DNA of 64,000 nt, taken from assembly GCF_000218685.1 (NCBI RefSeq), contig NW_006763294.1:186001-250000 (forward strand), written 5' to 3'. Within the stretch, counting starts at the first letter, position 1. Every line of letters begins with the position of its first letter. Positions 23,098 through 34,858 of the stretch are shown one piece after another. This DNA comes from Serpula lacrymans var. lacrymans S7.9. Lineage: Eukaryota; Basidiomycota; Agaricomycetes; Boletales; Serpulaceae. The notes beneath the pieces were generated by a model. The model searched no databases. It was not told the DNA's origin and saw only the letters and a program-made list of their open reading frames with translations. Both the position numbers and the translations under genes were made by a program.

Positions 23098-23384
23098 TCT
23101 TGAAACATCTTATCATTATTGTCATGTGATCATACTATCACATGACCCATTATGCAAGCAAAGTAGTTAACCATATTTGTCACCTAACTAAAGCCTAGAC
23201 TTTGACGTAGTACATCAGTCAGTGCCTCATGGCTGACCTTCAGAAATGTATATATACCAACATCCATGTATATACATTTCCTCAGTTGTTGATTACCTTT
23301 TTACATCGCTATTGACACTGTTGTTTGATAAGAATTGACTTGTCTTGCTTTTGGGTTTTCCCAGCATAAAGCAAGGTCTTGACA
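23069..23384 (+). repeat. 3' LTR of Gypsy-1
   Basis: A 316-bp uninterrupted LTR preceded by the purine tract AAAGAGAGGG and followed by TTTAT, the same duplication as at 11365-11369. It shows what the 5' LTR looked like before its nested insertions. Confidence 0.93.
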
Positions 23385-23389
23385 TTTAT

Positions 23390-23683
23390 ATAGTAAAAAA
23401 AAGGTAGGCTATACATAGTATAGCTGTGCAAAAAGAATGAGAAAGAACATGAAAAAAGGAATGTGCCCTGACAAATCCTGCGTAGGTAGTACAGGATAAG
23501 ATTGTCAAAATAAGGAAAAGGAAGGGATAGAACAATAAATGCTGTGTAAGTAATGTCACAGGTTTGTACAGCCATAAAATAAAGTCCAATAACAGAAAGA
23601 GAACAAGAAAATCATGATGTCATAGGAAGGGCAAAGCAAAAAAAAAAATATCAGTATCAACACAGTTCCTTTATTGTCAGTCA
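23390..23683. other. no recognisable gene
   Basis: AT-rich sequence with A-runs between the Gypsy-1 target duplication and the next solo LTR. I see no coding or RNA feature here. Confidence 0.5.
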
Positions 23684-24100
23684 TGTTACAATAACACAAT
23701 TTTCAGACCTTTCCTTCATTTTCATTCTCCGCTTTAACCTTGTACACTTTAGCTTTCACACATGGTGCCACACGGCACTTCCCCTTTTGTTCAAACTCCT
23801 CTTTCTCGCGCCGCGTTGCCTTCTTCTTATTTAAGATACAACTCTCTCACACAGTGGAGCTGGTCATGCGGGCTAGGCCCCATGACATCATCAAGCCACT
23901 AACTTTATCAACTGTATAGTACATAAGTACAAACACTCTGTATTAGTATATATACCCCAATAGATCCAGGAGACTCCTTAGCGAGTCCTCCTGTTGTATA
24001 CCAACAAACTCTCTGCAGCCTAAGGGGTAACCACTCCCTCTTCATTTTCTTTATAGTGTGGTTCTGTGTGCGCCAGAGTAACTAACTCTTGGTTGTTACA
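23684..24100 (+). mobile_element. solo LTR, family A
   Basis: A 417-bp copy (TGTTACAATAACACAATT to CTTGGTTGTTACA) with exact duplication AGTCA at 23679-23683 and 24101-24105. Confidence 0.94.
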
Positions 24101-24105
24101 AGTCA

Positions 24106-25035
24106 GGCATTTTAAAAAAATATGTGTTCATAAAAATGATTCAAAAATCAAAATTAATTGCACTGTAAGTGAATGTTCTGCTGGAAAAAAAAAGAAACTG
24201 GAGCCACCAGTCCACCACCTAGTCCAAATCTGACGGATCCATGGCCTTACCAATGGACTGGTTGTATTTCACCACCTGGTTAAAGGAGGGAGGGAGGGGA
24301 GTAGTTCCAATTTGGAACAAGTGAGTCCCAGGCAGCGTGTGGTAGCTGTAGCTGTAGCGAAGATGATGGACAAAGGATAAATGTAAATGTACCCAAGTGA
24401 ATGGGACAGCAATGTACATAGGCAGTGCAAGGGGATAAACCTTCTCAAACTACCCACCCATGCTCCAACCAGGCGAGACAAGCAACCAATGTTTTGATGG
24501 TATACAATGGAGGATTGATGTCATGACCTGTTGCCCAACTTGGACCGGCTGCCGGGGCTTTGCTGATATCAGCAGTGGCACATGGTGGTCAACGGATTGG
24601 CAACGGAAGCGGATAGAGAGTGGTGACATCAGATATGGTGGGGGAGCAAAGAAGATCAGTAGGAGGAGGGTGGAGGTGACAAGGAGGTGAACTAGAATGG
24701 GGATCCAGAAGCAACCGTCAGGTGAGAATAAAAAAGAGAGCAAGGGTCCCATGGTGGGGCTGAGTAAAGAAAAAAAGTAAGGGAGAACGACAAAAGCGAG
24801 GGCGCAATGTGTAGCCAGTGGCGACATGAAAATTTGCCGAAATGCCGAAATGTGGCAAGTACCAAATGGAAAACCAAAGGTGAGCGCGACTGGATTGTCT
24901 AATAGAGGTGGTGCTGATCAGCCACAAGTTCAAAAAAGGCAATATTAATTACTATTCCACGTGGCACTGTGCCTGTGTGGCGCAAAGGCAAGTCTTTTTG
25001 AATATTTGCTTCATTTTTGACACCTGTCCATGCTA
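24106..25035. other. no recognisable gene
   Basis: Frames on both strands are short and have no recognisable motif. The stretch may hold 3' flank of the hypothetical gene ending near 25040, or decayed repeats. Confidence 0.45.
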
Positions 25036-25817
25036 CCAATTAATTTTGGTGCATGACATCGTCTATCTTAGATTGCACTTTGAGACTCTTGTACCGTATG
25101 ACATCGCTTCCATGAACTAGTTTTAGCCACTTGACCTCCAATGCTGCAGCCTCTTGCTCTTTTGCAGACTGAATGATTGGCTACATGAAATCTTCCATCT
25201 GATCAGCTTTGGAGGGGCAAGTGTGTGATACGTCATCTGCTGGGTTTTTTGGTGCATCATCAACACACGCCCATTTCCCTTTGCCTTTTTTGGATGCTCA
25301 TGAAGGTATCTAACTCAGGGATTCATCTTCACCTCACGCAGGCGTTTGACTCGAGGAAGCATCTTGAGAGCCCCAGATTGCATTGGTGCCTGCTTGGAGA
25401 CTCTGCCAACAAATAGCGGTAACAGACCTTGTGCTAGGAAGAGATGTGGCGGATGGTGACATACAAACTGAAGTAGTGGATGGCTCCGTCACAAGCGGAT
25501 AATCAGATTGCAAAGCCATTGTGGCTGGTGTACTTGGGGTTGGTGCAAGAGTGCAAGGCCAATTGAGCAAGGAAACTGAGTGTATGGAAGGAGTCGAGGA
25601 GTTGAAACTGTCAAATGATGCACTAGAAAATGAGGGATAGGTGGAAAAGGGTAGTGGATTCCTATATACATGGCTCCCGCCAGAAGACTGAGTACTAACA
25701 CCAGCATATTGTTGCTGGCCAGTAAACTGTGGCTGACCAGCATATTGCTGCTAGCCGGTAAACTGCTGCTGCAGTTGACCAGCATATTTTTGCTGGCCAG
25801 CAAACTGTTGCTGAGGG

Positions 25818-26233
25818 TGTAACAACCAAGAGTTAGTTACTCTGGCACACACAAGAACACACTATAAAGAAGATGTTGAGGGAGTGGTTACCCCTTAAGC
25901 TGCAGAGAGTTTGTTGGTATACAACAGGAGGACTCGCTGAGGAGTCTCCTGGATTTATTGGGGTATATATACTAATACAGAGTGTTTGTACTTATGTACT
26001 GTACAGTTGATAAAGTCAGTGGCTGATGATGTCATGGGGCCTAGCTCGCATGACCAGCTCTACTGTGTGAGAGAGTTGTATCTAAAATAAGAAGAAGGCA
26101 ATGCGGCGCAAGAAAGAGGAGTTTGAACAAAAGGGGAAGTGCAGCGTGGCACCCTGTGTGAAAGCTAAAGTGTACAAGGTTAAATCGGAGAATGAAAAAG
26201 AAGGAAAGGTCCAAAAATTGTGTTATCGTAACA
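25818..26233 (-). mobile_element. solo LTR, family A, in the Q-rich tract
   Basis: A 416-bp LTR with exact duplication GAGGG (25813-25817 and 26234-26238). Removing it rejoins the codons YLAL and PQQQFAG in one frame. Confidence 0.94.
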
Positions 26234-27014
26234 GAGGGAGGGCCAAATACTGCTGCTGCTGACTAGCAAACTGCTGCTGAGGTGTAGGGTGATGTATGCT
26301 GCGTTGTGACGTCTGAACTAAACTACCATCCTCATATTTCATGAGGCTCCAGTCACCATTGCTCTGGAAGTCACTATTGTCCATGGGATCTTGACCAGAA
26401 TTTGCACTGAACAGCAGTGACATAGCACTACTTTCAAGATTTTGGCTAGGCAGGGACAACTCAGGTTATGATGTATACTTTGGCGATGACTTCCACATTG
26501 TATGCAGATGATCCCACCATCTGAATTGCCCACACACTTTCTCTAAACATAGATATTTATATGCTTCCATTCTGAAATCCCAACTGATTCAAAGCTCACT
26601 AATAGGGTTGCTAAAACCCAACAAAGCCAACTCTTCAGCAGACAATCCAGCACCTGTACCTGACAAGGTGCGCACACTCCTTATACTTTTTCCTAAGGCT
26701 TCAAAAGTATTCATCATGTTGATATCATTATGTCTGTTAAAAAGAATATATAAATATGTACTGGTCAAGTCTTGATTGCACTGATTCTCCAAATTGCTTG
26801 CAGTGATGGTCAACTACAATACGGAATTCTTCCTTTGAGTCGTTCTTGAAGACATGTCAAGCAATTCTTCTGACAATTGGGACCCTGACGCTCTTGGTGT
26901 TCCTCACAACTGGCTGATTTTCTCCCCTAGCTACAGATAAGGGATCAGAAAAAAGCATTTGACGTTGCACAGGATGTTTCACGAGCCAATCCATTATGCA
27001 GTCAGTGTGTTTAT

Positions 27015-27293
27015 TGTTCAATTGAGAACTTCTGGGAAGTGTCTAGCCACTTTCTGGGAGCTAACAGGGACAGAACTAGAGTCCAGTATGAGTAACTAAA
27101 TAATAGGAATACTGGACTCTGCAATACTAGTCCGAAGTTTTGTAAACAAAGGTAAACAAATCAGCCACAAAGGCGAAATTATAGAATGCTCAGTGAATAC
27201 TGAACAATAGAGCAAAAAGAATAAAGAGGAAAGTGTTTTAGAAAGAAGGGAAAATAGATAGCACAACTAGGTGCAGAATCACCAAAACTAACA
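27015..27293 (-). repeat. 3' LTR of Copia-1
   Basis: A 279-bp LTR beginning TGTTAGTTTTGGTGATTC on the minus strand. It differs from the 5' copy mainly by lacking a segment of about 54 bp that duplicates the GAGTCCAGTATRAGTAAC unit. Confidence 0.93.
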
Positions 27294-27324
27294 CTCCCCC
27301 CTGATGCTGCACCTCCCAAGCATC

Positions 27325-29063
27325 AGCTCCCCCCTAATCTAACAAGTCCCATCATCTGTCTGAACATTTCAACTTTAGGCTTAGCCAGAGCCTTGGTCAA
27401 CAAATCAGCAGGCATTTCAGCAGTGGGAAAAAAGGTGGGAGCATTTGGCCAGAGTCAACAATATCTCTCAACCAATGCCAGCGTAAATCAAGGTGCTTCA
27501 TTCAACCATGGTGTTCAGGATTCTTGGACACAGAGATGGCAGACTGGTTGTCAATGTGAAGGGTGGAAGGAGAAGTGATAAGATAGCCCATTTCCTTCAG
27601 CAGATTTTGCATCCAGCAGATCTCCTTGCCAGCTTCAACAGCAGCAATATATTCTGCTTCAGTGGTGGAAAGAGCAACAATGCTTTGAAGTTTGGAACTC
27701 CAAGAGACAGCACCAGATCCAATCTTGACAAGGTAAGCACCAGTAGAACGTCCAGAGTCTTTGTCACCACCATGATCAGCATCAGAGAAAGTGGTGAAGA
27801 GTTCAGTGGAATTAGGATCAGGGCCAAGGATAAGTGAGTGATTGAGGGTGCCTTGCAAGTAGCAGAATAAGTGTTTGACAGCACTCCAGAGAGTGGGCCC
27901 AGGATTGGAATTGAATCTGGCAAGAACTCCAACAGTATAGGTAATGTCAGGACGAGTGGTGGTGGCCAAATACATCAGAGCACCAACAGCAGCAAGATAG
28001 GGAATGTCCTTCATCAGTTGCACTTCTTCTGGTGCCTTGGGAGACATATCCTTGGTGAGGCATGAACCAGGGTCCATGGGAGTGGACACAGGCTTGCAGT
28101 CTTTCATGCCAAAATGCTCCAGAATGTTCAGAGTGTACTGATGTTGGGAGAGGGAGATGGTGCAATTGCTGAGGTCTCTGGTGATGGAAATGCCAAGTAG
28201 GTAGGAAGTAGGGCCAAGATCACGAAGTTTGAAGTGCTGAGAGAGGTCCTTGACAGCTTGGTCAAGTGCAGAATTGGATGTGGATGCCAGTGTCATGTCA
28301 TCAACAAAGACAGGTAGAATAATGCGAACTTCACCTCTATTAAACACATAGATGGCAGAGTCAGAGTAAGTGCAATTAAATCCAAGTTTTTCAAGCACAA
28401 TGTGCATCTTCTGGTTCCACATCCTGCCTCCTTGCTTGGTCCCATAAATGGCCTTGTTGAGTTGGCAGACCAGATTACAACCACCTTGATGGAATCCCTC
28501 TGGTTGCTGCATGTAGACCTTTACATCCATGACACCATTGAGAAATGCATGAGAGATGTCAATGGAGCGCAAATGGAGGTTGTGGATGGCAGCAATTGCA
28601 AGGATAACTCTGATAGATGAGATGTGAACAGTGGGTGCAAATATTTCAAGGAAGTCAAAGCCAGGGCGTTTGTTGTAACCTTTAGCCACATATCTGGCCT
28701 TGTAGCGCTCAATGGAGCCATCAGAGTTGTGCTTGATCTTAAAGACCCACTTGCCATCAATTGCCTTTTCTCCAGGAGGTAGTTCCACAAGTGACCAAGT
28801 TCTATTGTGCTCATGAGCTTGGAGCTCTTCCATGGCTGCTTCTCTCCATTTATCTGCATCAGGATGCTTCATTGCATCTGCAATTGACCTAGGCTCAGCA
28901 GAGTCTCCAAAGTGTGCCACTTCATCATCAACTGCCTCAGAATCACTACTATCACTGTTATCACTCTCAATGACAGGAGTAGGTTGTCTGTGTTGAAGCC
29001 ACCATGGTCTAGGTGGTCTCCTAGCCCTTGCAGGGCGTCTCGGTGCAATAGGCAAGTCAGGAG
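27325..29063 (-). pseudogene. Copia-1 reverse transcriptase and RNase H
   Basis: Read on the minus strand from the Copia-2 junction: a Pro/Arg-rich spacer (PIAPRRPARARRPPRPW), then RT with DGKWVFKIKHNSDGS, RSIDISHAFLNG and catalytic FVDDMTLAST, and RNase H with the first Asp in FSDADHGGDKDSGRS and the Glu in STTEAEYIAA. A TGA at 27502-27504 lies where Arg is expected (HHG*MKHLDLRWHW). The last residues MPADLLTKALAKPKVE end just before the polypurine tract. Apart from the TGA this half is remarkably open. Confidence 0.92.
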
Positions 29064-29068
29064 AAGGT

Positions 29069-29410
29069 TAATAAAACTAAGTGAAACTCAGCCGCTGCCC
29101 AAGAGGCTATAGAAATGACTTTATTATTAACCTAAGTGAAACTACAATAGATGTTAGTTTAAGGTGATCTCTAATAAATATAATGTAACATACCTCAGCC
29201 GCTGCCCGAGAGGCTATAGAAACGGCTGAGGTATTCCTATACTAAACCCCCTACTACTTATAGTCGGAGGTGCTACTCGCTATAGTATAATGACTCCTAG
29301 GAGTACAATTGTGCTCCTAGGAGAACAATGGTTACTCCATGGAGTAGTGGCTATGCTCCATGGAGAACAATGGCTGCTTCGGCAGAGACCGGGTTTATCC
29401 GGTTTTGTCA
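29069..29410 (-). repeat. 3' LTR of Copia-2 (family E)
   Basis: A 342-bp LTR, about 75 bp longer than the 5' LTR. Two whole-unit differences account for this: an extra copy of the block around CAGCCGCTGCCC, and one extra 20-bp palindrome unit (CTCCTAGGAG plus spacer). Confidence 0.93.
29294..29365. promoter_or_regulatory. helically phased array of four palindromic decamers in the Copia-2 LTR
   Basis: CTCCTAGGAG (29294-29303), CTCCTAGGAG (29314-29323), CTCCATGGAG (29335-29344) and CTCCATGGAG (29356-29365) have centre spacings of 20, 21 and 21 bp, two turns of B-DNA. The 5' LTR keeps three (35029, 35050, 35071). The solo LTRs at 1110 and 38287 have three and four. The spacing suggests dimeric proteins binding one face of the DNA. 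Which protein is unknown. Confidence 0.6.
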
Positions 29411-32400
29411 CTCCCACTTGAGTGCAACCGTAGTCCCATAGCTTTAGAGAATTTCCAGTGTTTTTCATGAGTGAGGGGTTTAGTGAGAATGTCTGCAACC
29501 ATATCTCCTGTAGGAATGTATCTGATTACTGCCTCTCCCTTTGATACTAAATCATCTCAGATAAAATGATATTTCCGTTGAATGTGTTCTGTGCAAGCAC
29601 GGAACTGTGGATCTCGTGTAAGAATGATAGCTGCTTGATTGTCACAGTGCAATGTTGTAGGTCCATTTTGAGCATGTCCAATTTCTTCAAAAAATGTCCG
29701 AAGCCATGCAAGGTGTTGTCCAGCATTGCTTAATCTAATGTACTCTGACTCCGTGGAGGATAAAGCTACCATGCTTTGTCTTTTGCTTGTCCAGGAGATT
29801 GCTCCTCGGATGGTGATAAAGACAAACCCTGATGTTGATCGAGACGTGTCTGGGTCTCCAGACCAATCTGCATCTGAATATCCATAGAAATCCATGTCCA
29901 TGGAGACATCTGTGCCATCATATTGTAGTTCCATGTCCCTGGTTGCTTTCAGATGTCGGAGGACACATTTTGCAGCTTCCCAGTGATGGTTCCTTGGAGC
30001 TGAGCTATGCCTGCTTAGTATTCCAACAACGTAGGCAATGTCTGGGCGAGTTCCGAGCATGGCATACATGAGGGAGCCTACAATTGAGAGGTATGACACT
30101 TGACGCCCTTCAATATGCATCTCGTGTTGCACAATATCTTCCCCTGGAGCATTTGCAAGGAGTTTTGATCCATGGGCCATTGGTGTCCATACTGGTTTGC
30201 AGTTCTTCATTCCAGTACGCTCCAGGACTGTGTTAATGTATTGGCGTTGCAATAGGGATATTGTTTTGTTTGAATGATCACGTTGGATTTCTATTCCGAG
30301 GATGTATTTTGCTTCTCCAAGGTCCCGCATTTTGAATATGGATTCAAGTTTGGCTTTTGTGATATCCATGAATTTTTGGGATGAAGCTCCTAGGAGGAGG
30401 TCATCTACATAGACAACAACAAATCATATTTGTTTGTTGTCCCGGAATACATAGAGACATGTTTCTGCATTTAGTCTTGTGAAACCGAGCTCCTGGAGCT
30501 TGCAATCAAAAGTTTTGTTCCATGTACATCCAGCTTGTTTTAACCCGTAGATGGTCAGAGATTCGGATCTTGGGTTTACATTCTTTGGGACATCTTTCGA
30601 AGGATAATTTTGACTCTTTCCAGTTTATTGTTGGGTTGTGTTTGTTTAACCACTCATGTCCTAAGAACATCTTTCCGCTACCAAGATTGGTTACTGCAAA
30701 ATGGATTTTTTCGATATGGTTATCAATTTCCATGAGTAGTTCTACAAATTTGTTGATGGCTTCATTTTTATTTAGAGTACCATCTGCATTGTAGACTGGA
30801 ATCGGTCTAGGTATCTTCTTTGTTTCATAATTTTGGTCTTTTACAAATTGAGAGTTGATGCAACTCCCCATGCATCCACTATCTAATAGTGCTTCGACCA
30901 TTTTCATTTTTAGAGTGTCTAATGTAGTAAGCTTACATGTCACATTCATTTGATTGCCTTGGGTACCCCTGATGTACTTTTTTGGGGAGGCAATTTCTAT
31001 GATAGCTAAAATAAGAAGAAAGGCAGCACAGCGCAAGAAAGAGGAGTTTAAACAAGGGCAAAGTGCCACGCAGTGCATCAAACTCCTTCTTATCAAATAT
31101 GTCTTTGTATTAATGAAGGTGTTTCGGCACAATTTTTTCAAATCCGCCTTCTTTCTGATCTTTGCCCGCGGCTTCGGCTAGTCTCTGTGCCATTGTGCCT
31201 TGAGCTCTGATGTGATAGTATTGATCATCAATAGTGGTGTCTTCAAAATTATGAAGATTTATCTGTATTAATCTTTCTTCTGCCTCAAGTTCTTTGAAAA
31301 ATGTCTCAGGGTCATCAATCTCCAGCAGTATCCAGGTTGGATAGGAACACCCCCTGGAGGAAGCATGTACAGTTCTTCTCCAAGTTCTCCATTGAGATAA
31401 GCTGTGGATACGTCCATTTGATCAAGTTCTAGGTCATACTTCGCTGCCAGGGCTAGAATAATTTGGATTGACTCTAAGTTTGCGACCGGAGCAAAAACCT
31501 CCTGGTAATCAATCCCCTCCCTTTGAGTAAAACCTCGTGCAACAATCCGGAGTTTGTATCTCTCAATGTTTCTGTTTTGATCAAACTTGATCCGGAACAC
31601 AGGTTTCGATGTGATGGGTTTTACTCCCTTCGGAAGTGGAACAGTGTCATATACTGCATTAGTATTGAGACTTAGGAATTCCTCCTCCAAGGCAGACTTC
31701 CATAATTCTCCATCCGGACATGATAAGGCTTCCTTTAGTGTTATTGGAAGGTCTGTGTTAGATGGACCGGTACTTGCTATTCCAGCAAAGAATGTCTCCT
31801 CTATATCAGATGTTTCTTCATGAACCTCAGGAGTGTTAGGTTTCTCCATGGAGTTGTTATGCTGCTCTTTTCGAGACTGTTCCTCATCTAGAGTCCTTTG
31901 ATAATCTCGGTTTTTGTCTGCAGGACGGGTCTGGCGACTGCTTCTGCGTACTCCTAGGACTTCAGCAGGCATGACTGCTCTTTTAGGAACTTGTGCAGGT
32001 ACTCCAGGGAGTAGACACATTTGTGTATTTGTTGCCCCCCTCACTCCTGAAGGTGTTGAATCACTCCTCGGAGGCATTGGATGACTCCTTGGAGGTATTG
32101 TATGCCTTCCAGAAGCTGATCCAATGGACAGGCTGTCTAGCTGTATTCGGACTTTTTTCACATCAGCTGGCTGTATGTTGAGGGGCTGTCCTCCCACTGA
32201 CTGTAACTCTACTTTGGCTTTCCGTTCTGAAGATGGCCAGTGTTTAGGTCTTGGTTGTAGAGACTGTTGTGGAGGGTGTCTTAGCTGATCAGGTGCTCCC
32301 ACTGCTCTCGGAACGTCTCCACGGAGGTATTGCCCCACTGCTCTCGGAACATCTTCATGCTGATATGGTTCCATTGCTTGTGGAACATCTCCTTGGAGAT

Positions 32401-34789
32401 GTGGTTCCATTTGCAATTCATTTGGATCTTGGATCCGAGGGTCAGGATCATCCTCCTCCAATGTTTTTTGGTCTGGATAGTAAGCATTCTCTGGAATGAG
32501 TCCCTCCCACTGATCTGTGCTAGTGTCTGTGTTCCAGGGAGCAGTGTCAGCCTTTTGTACCTTTCCGGATTCATTGAATATGACATGCCGACTGGAAAAC
32601 ACAGTCCGTTTTTCAGTATCTAGGAGTTTGTAGGCTTGCTTTCCATGTGTGTAGCCAATCATTATGGCTTTGCGCCCCTTGGAGTAAAACTTCCCTTGCC
32701 TTTTGTCTTTCGGAATCAAGGCATATGCTTGGCATCCGAAAGGGCGAAACAAAGTTGGATCAACTCGCCTTTTAAACAGTATTTCATATGGGGTCTTTCC
32801 ATGGAGTCCTGATACTGGGCTGCGTGCTGTGATATATGCAGCTGTTTGCATGGCATCTACCCAAAATGACTTTGGGAGCTTGGAATCATGGAGAATAGTG
32901 GTTGCTAATGTAGCCAATGTCTGATTCATGTGTTCTGCAATACCATTTTGTTCCGGAGTATCTGCAGCTGTAGTTTCTTGGATGACACCATCTCCTCGGA
33001 GTTGATTTTTGAATGCATTGCCAGTATATTCTCCTCCCTTATCGCTCCGGAGGAATTCTGTGTATAGTGGAGTGAAGCTTTCTTCTCCCAAATGAGTCCA
33101 CAAGAATGTTTGGACATCTTCTTTCCATTGCTTGTATTGTTCCAGTGCTTCACTTTTATGTTTTAGAAAATATATCCATGGAAATTTGGAGAAATCATCT
33201 ACAATGATAATCCAGTACCGAAAACCCTCCCTGGAAGTTGGTTTGATTGGTCCTCCAACATCTGTGTGCACAATTTGTATGGGGCGCTTGGCTCGGTTTC
33301 CTCCAGTGGACTTGAAAGGTAATTTCTTCATCTTTCCTAAAGCACAAGGTTCACAAAACTCCGGGGTTCCGGTAAGGGTGTCTATGTCCTGGAGCTGTCT
33401 TTTTGTAACCATTCATTGCAAACGGTCTATTCCAATGTGTCCCATTCTCCTGGGCAATAAATTTACATCTACTGCTGCAAAAGCTGACTCCGGGTTGATT
33501 TCAGGTTTTGCTTGGATGTGATAAAGTCCTCGCTTGTGTAACGCAGTGAGGATAAGTTCCTCCTTTTTCCGAACTTCACAAGCATTTGACCCTGCTGGAA
33601 AAAGTGTTGATAACCCCGTTTTGGACAATTTGTGGACAAAGACGAGTGCTAACGTGAAGTTTGGAACAAGTAAGACATTTGACAGTGCAGCATTGTAGTC
33701 CTTTTTGCCAACAGTTGCTTGTAGGATTACTGTTCCAATGCCAATGGCATTTACAGAGGATTCATCCCCAAAACTGATTGTCCTCGGAGGATGCAGAACA
33801 TGGTATGTTCCTGGCTCAAACCAGGAGCGGTGAGGGACCATGTGGGATGTTGCTCCAGAGTCAATAATAATTGTTGTTTTGGTCTTATCGGGTTCCGACA
33901 CAAGGTAAGCTTGAATGTGTTTAGCAAGGGGCTTGGAAATATGTACATGATCCAATGCAATATGACTCTGTTCCTCCTCGGAGTCAGATCCGGATGATTG
34001 CTCCGCTGTATTTGCCTTTTCCTTCTCTTTTCCTTTATCCTTGTGTCTTTCCTTTCCCTTCTTCCTTTGACCTTTTTCAGCTGACTGAAGTGTTCGACAC
34101 TCCGAGGTGTTGTGTGATTTGGCTTTGTGGAAGTTACACAATTTCTCCTCGGATTTGAGTGCTGATTCGGAACCTCCAGGGGCCTTCCCTGACTGTCATG
34201 CAACTTCTGCAGTGATCCGGATCTCAACTGTATCAAAGGTAAGTTTATTTTCTTCAATCGTGTTGATTACTGATGACTGAAATATTTGCCATTCAGGAGT
34301 ACATGAGAGAGATTGGAGAAGAGCAAAAGCCATGAGTTTGGTATCAACTCCTAGTTTCATTCCAGAGATGTGTGAATCAATTGTCCGGATTTTCACAATG
34401 TGGTCCTGGATAGGTGATGTCCCATCCCAGGACAATTTGGTGAGTTGCTGGAATGAATAGAAGGCCGAGGCAATGTTAGACGTTTGATGGAGTGAGACAA
34501 GTTTATCAAATAACTCCTTGGAGCTGGTGAGGTCTCCAGTCCTCATTAGGAGGGCATCAGAGATGTGGTCCTGGATGATTCCATGTGCCTTCTCATCCTT
34601 AAGTATCCAGGTGATCTCAGGATCCTCCGAGGAGGTAGGTTTTCCTGGTGAGGGCTTAAGCTCCTCTCCAGTAACAACCCGGAGAACTTTTTCCCGACGT
34701 AGCTTTGAGATAATCCGGAGTTTCCATATCTGAAAATTGTTGGGTCCAGTGAAAACTGGACATGCGGATGTATCGCATGCTGTGGTCAT
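29411..34789 (-). pseudogene. Copia-2 gag-pol
   Basis: It starts at ATG 34789 (MTTACDTSACPVFTGPNNF) with a UBN2-like capsid segment. A zinc-knuckle-like CNFHKAKSHNTSEC (His at the second position, so CHHC) follows, then the protease (IIIDSGATSHMV). The integrase has an intact triad (VHTDVGGP, FLRSDKGGEY, Glu in NGIAEHMNQTL). RT shows QMDVSTAYLNGE and catalytic VVVYVDDLLLGAS, and RNase H shows YSDADWSGD and SSTESEYI. Four TGA codons sit at family Arg positions: 34196, 33413, 30424 and 29557 (low coordinate of each). The RT is split by 30556-31320. The element would encode particle and enzymes in one frame if these breaks were absent. Confidence 0.92.
30556..31320 (-). mobile_element. scrambled Gypsy pol and family-A LTR fragment inside the Copia-2 RT
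   Basis: Between the Copia-2 residues PGYCWRL and TIYGLKQAGC lies foreign sequence, read on the same strand. First comes a Gypsy pre-RT spacer (DDPETFFKELEAEERL to QYKDIFDKKEFDAL). Next is about 65-70 bp of family-A LTR (31003-31070). Last is a Gypsy aspartic protease region (ALLDSGCMGSCINSQF to INWKESKLSFERCP). In an intact Gypsy element protease precedes the pre-RT spacer, so the order is permuted around an LTR piece. Exact edges are uncertain by several bases and I see no target duplication. Confidence 0.8.
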
Positions 34790-34844
34790 GGTTCCAAGGT
34801 TGCCGTTTCAAATAATAATTATTTCCTGCGTAGCTTTTGCGCAC

Positions 34845-34858
34845 CAGGGCTCATAACC
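34845..34858 (-). promoter_or_regulatory. Copia-2 primer-binding site for half initiator tRNA-Met
   Basis: The plus strand reads CAGGGCTCATAACC directly against the 5' LTR. This is the sequence of the anticodon arm of fungal initiator tRNA-Met (anticodon CAU), so the element RNA carries its complement. Drosophila copia and yeast Ty5 use such an internal tRNA fragment as primer. Confidence 0.85.

Larger units (their letters stand above)
11370..23384 (+). mobile_element. Gypsy-1: chromodomain Ty3/Gypsy retrotransposon carrying nested insertions
   Basis: The outer LTRs start TGTCACRATT and end GGTCTTGACA, and an exact 5-bp duplication TTTAT flanks the whole element (11365-11369 and 23385-23389). 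Parts in order: 5' LTR 11370-12445 (interrupted), self-priming-type PBS, gag 13198-14300, a gap filled by Gypsy-2, RT 21065-22010, integrase C-terminal half and chromodomain 22030-23060, polypurine tract AAAGAGAGGG, 3' LTR 23069-23384. Protease and the RT N-terminus are missing at the Gypsy-2 junction. RNase H and most of the integrase core are lost by an internal deletion near 22015. Confidence 0.92.

Noticed and set aside
24450..24940. Overlapping frames suggesting a gene between the family-A LTR and the Q-rich gene
   Set aside because: Frames on both strands overlap, are rich in chance residues and show no motif.
29294..29365. CRISPR-like regular repeats
   Set aside because: The spaced palindromes recur at 20-21 bp but there are no unique spacers of CRISPR length, and the array is part of a eukaryotic LTR.
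34841..34858. An initiator tRNA-Met gene suggested by GGGCTCATAACC
   Set aside because: Only the anticodon arm is present, directly against an LTR; acceptor, D and T arms are absent. It is a primer-binding site.
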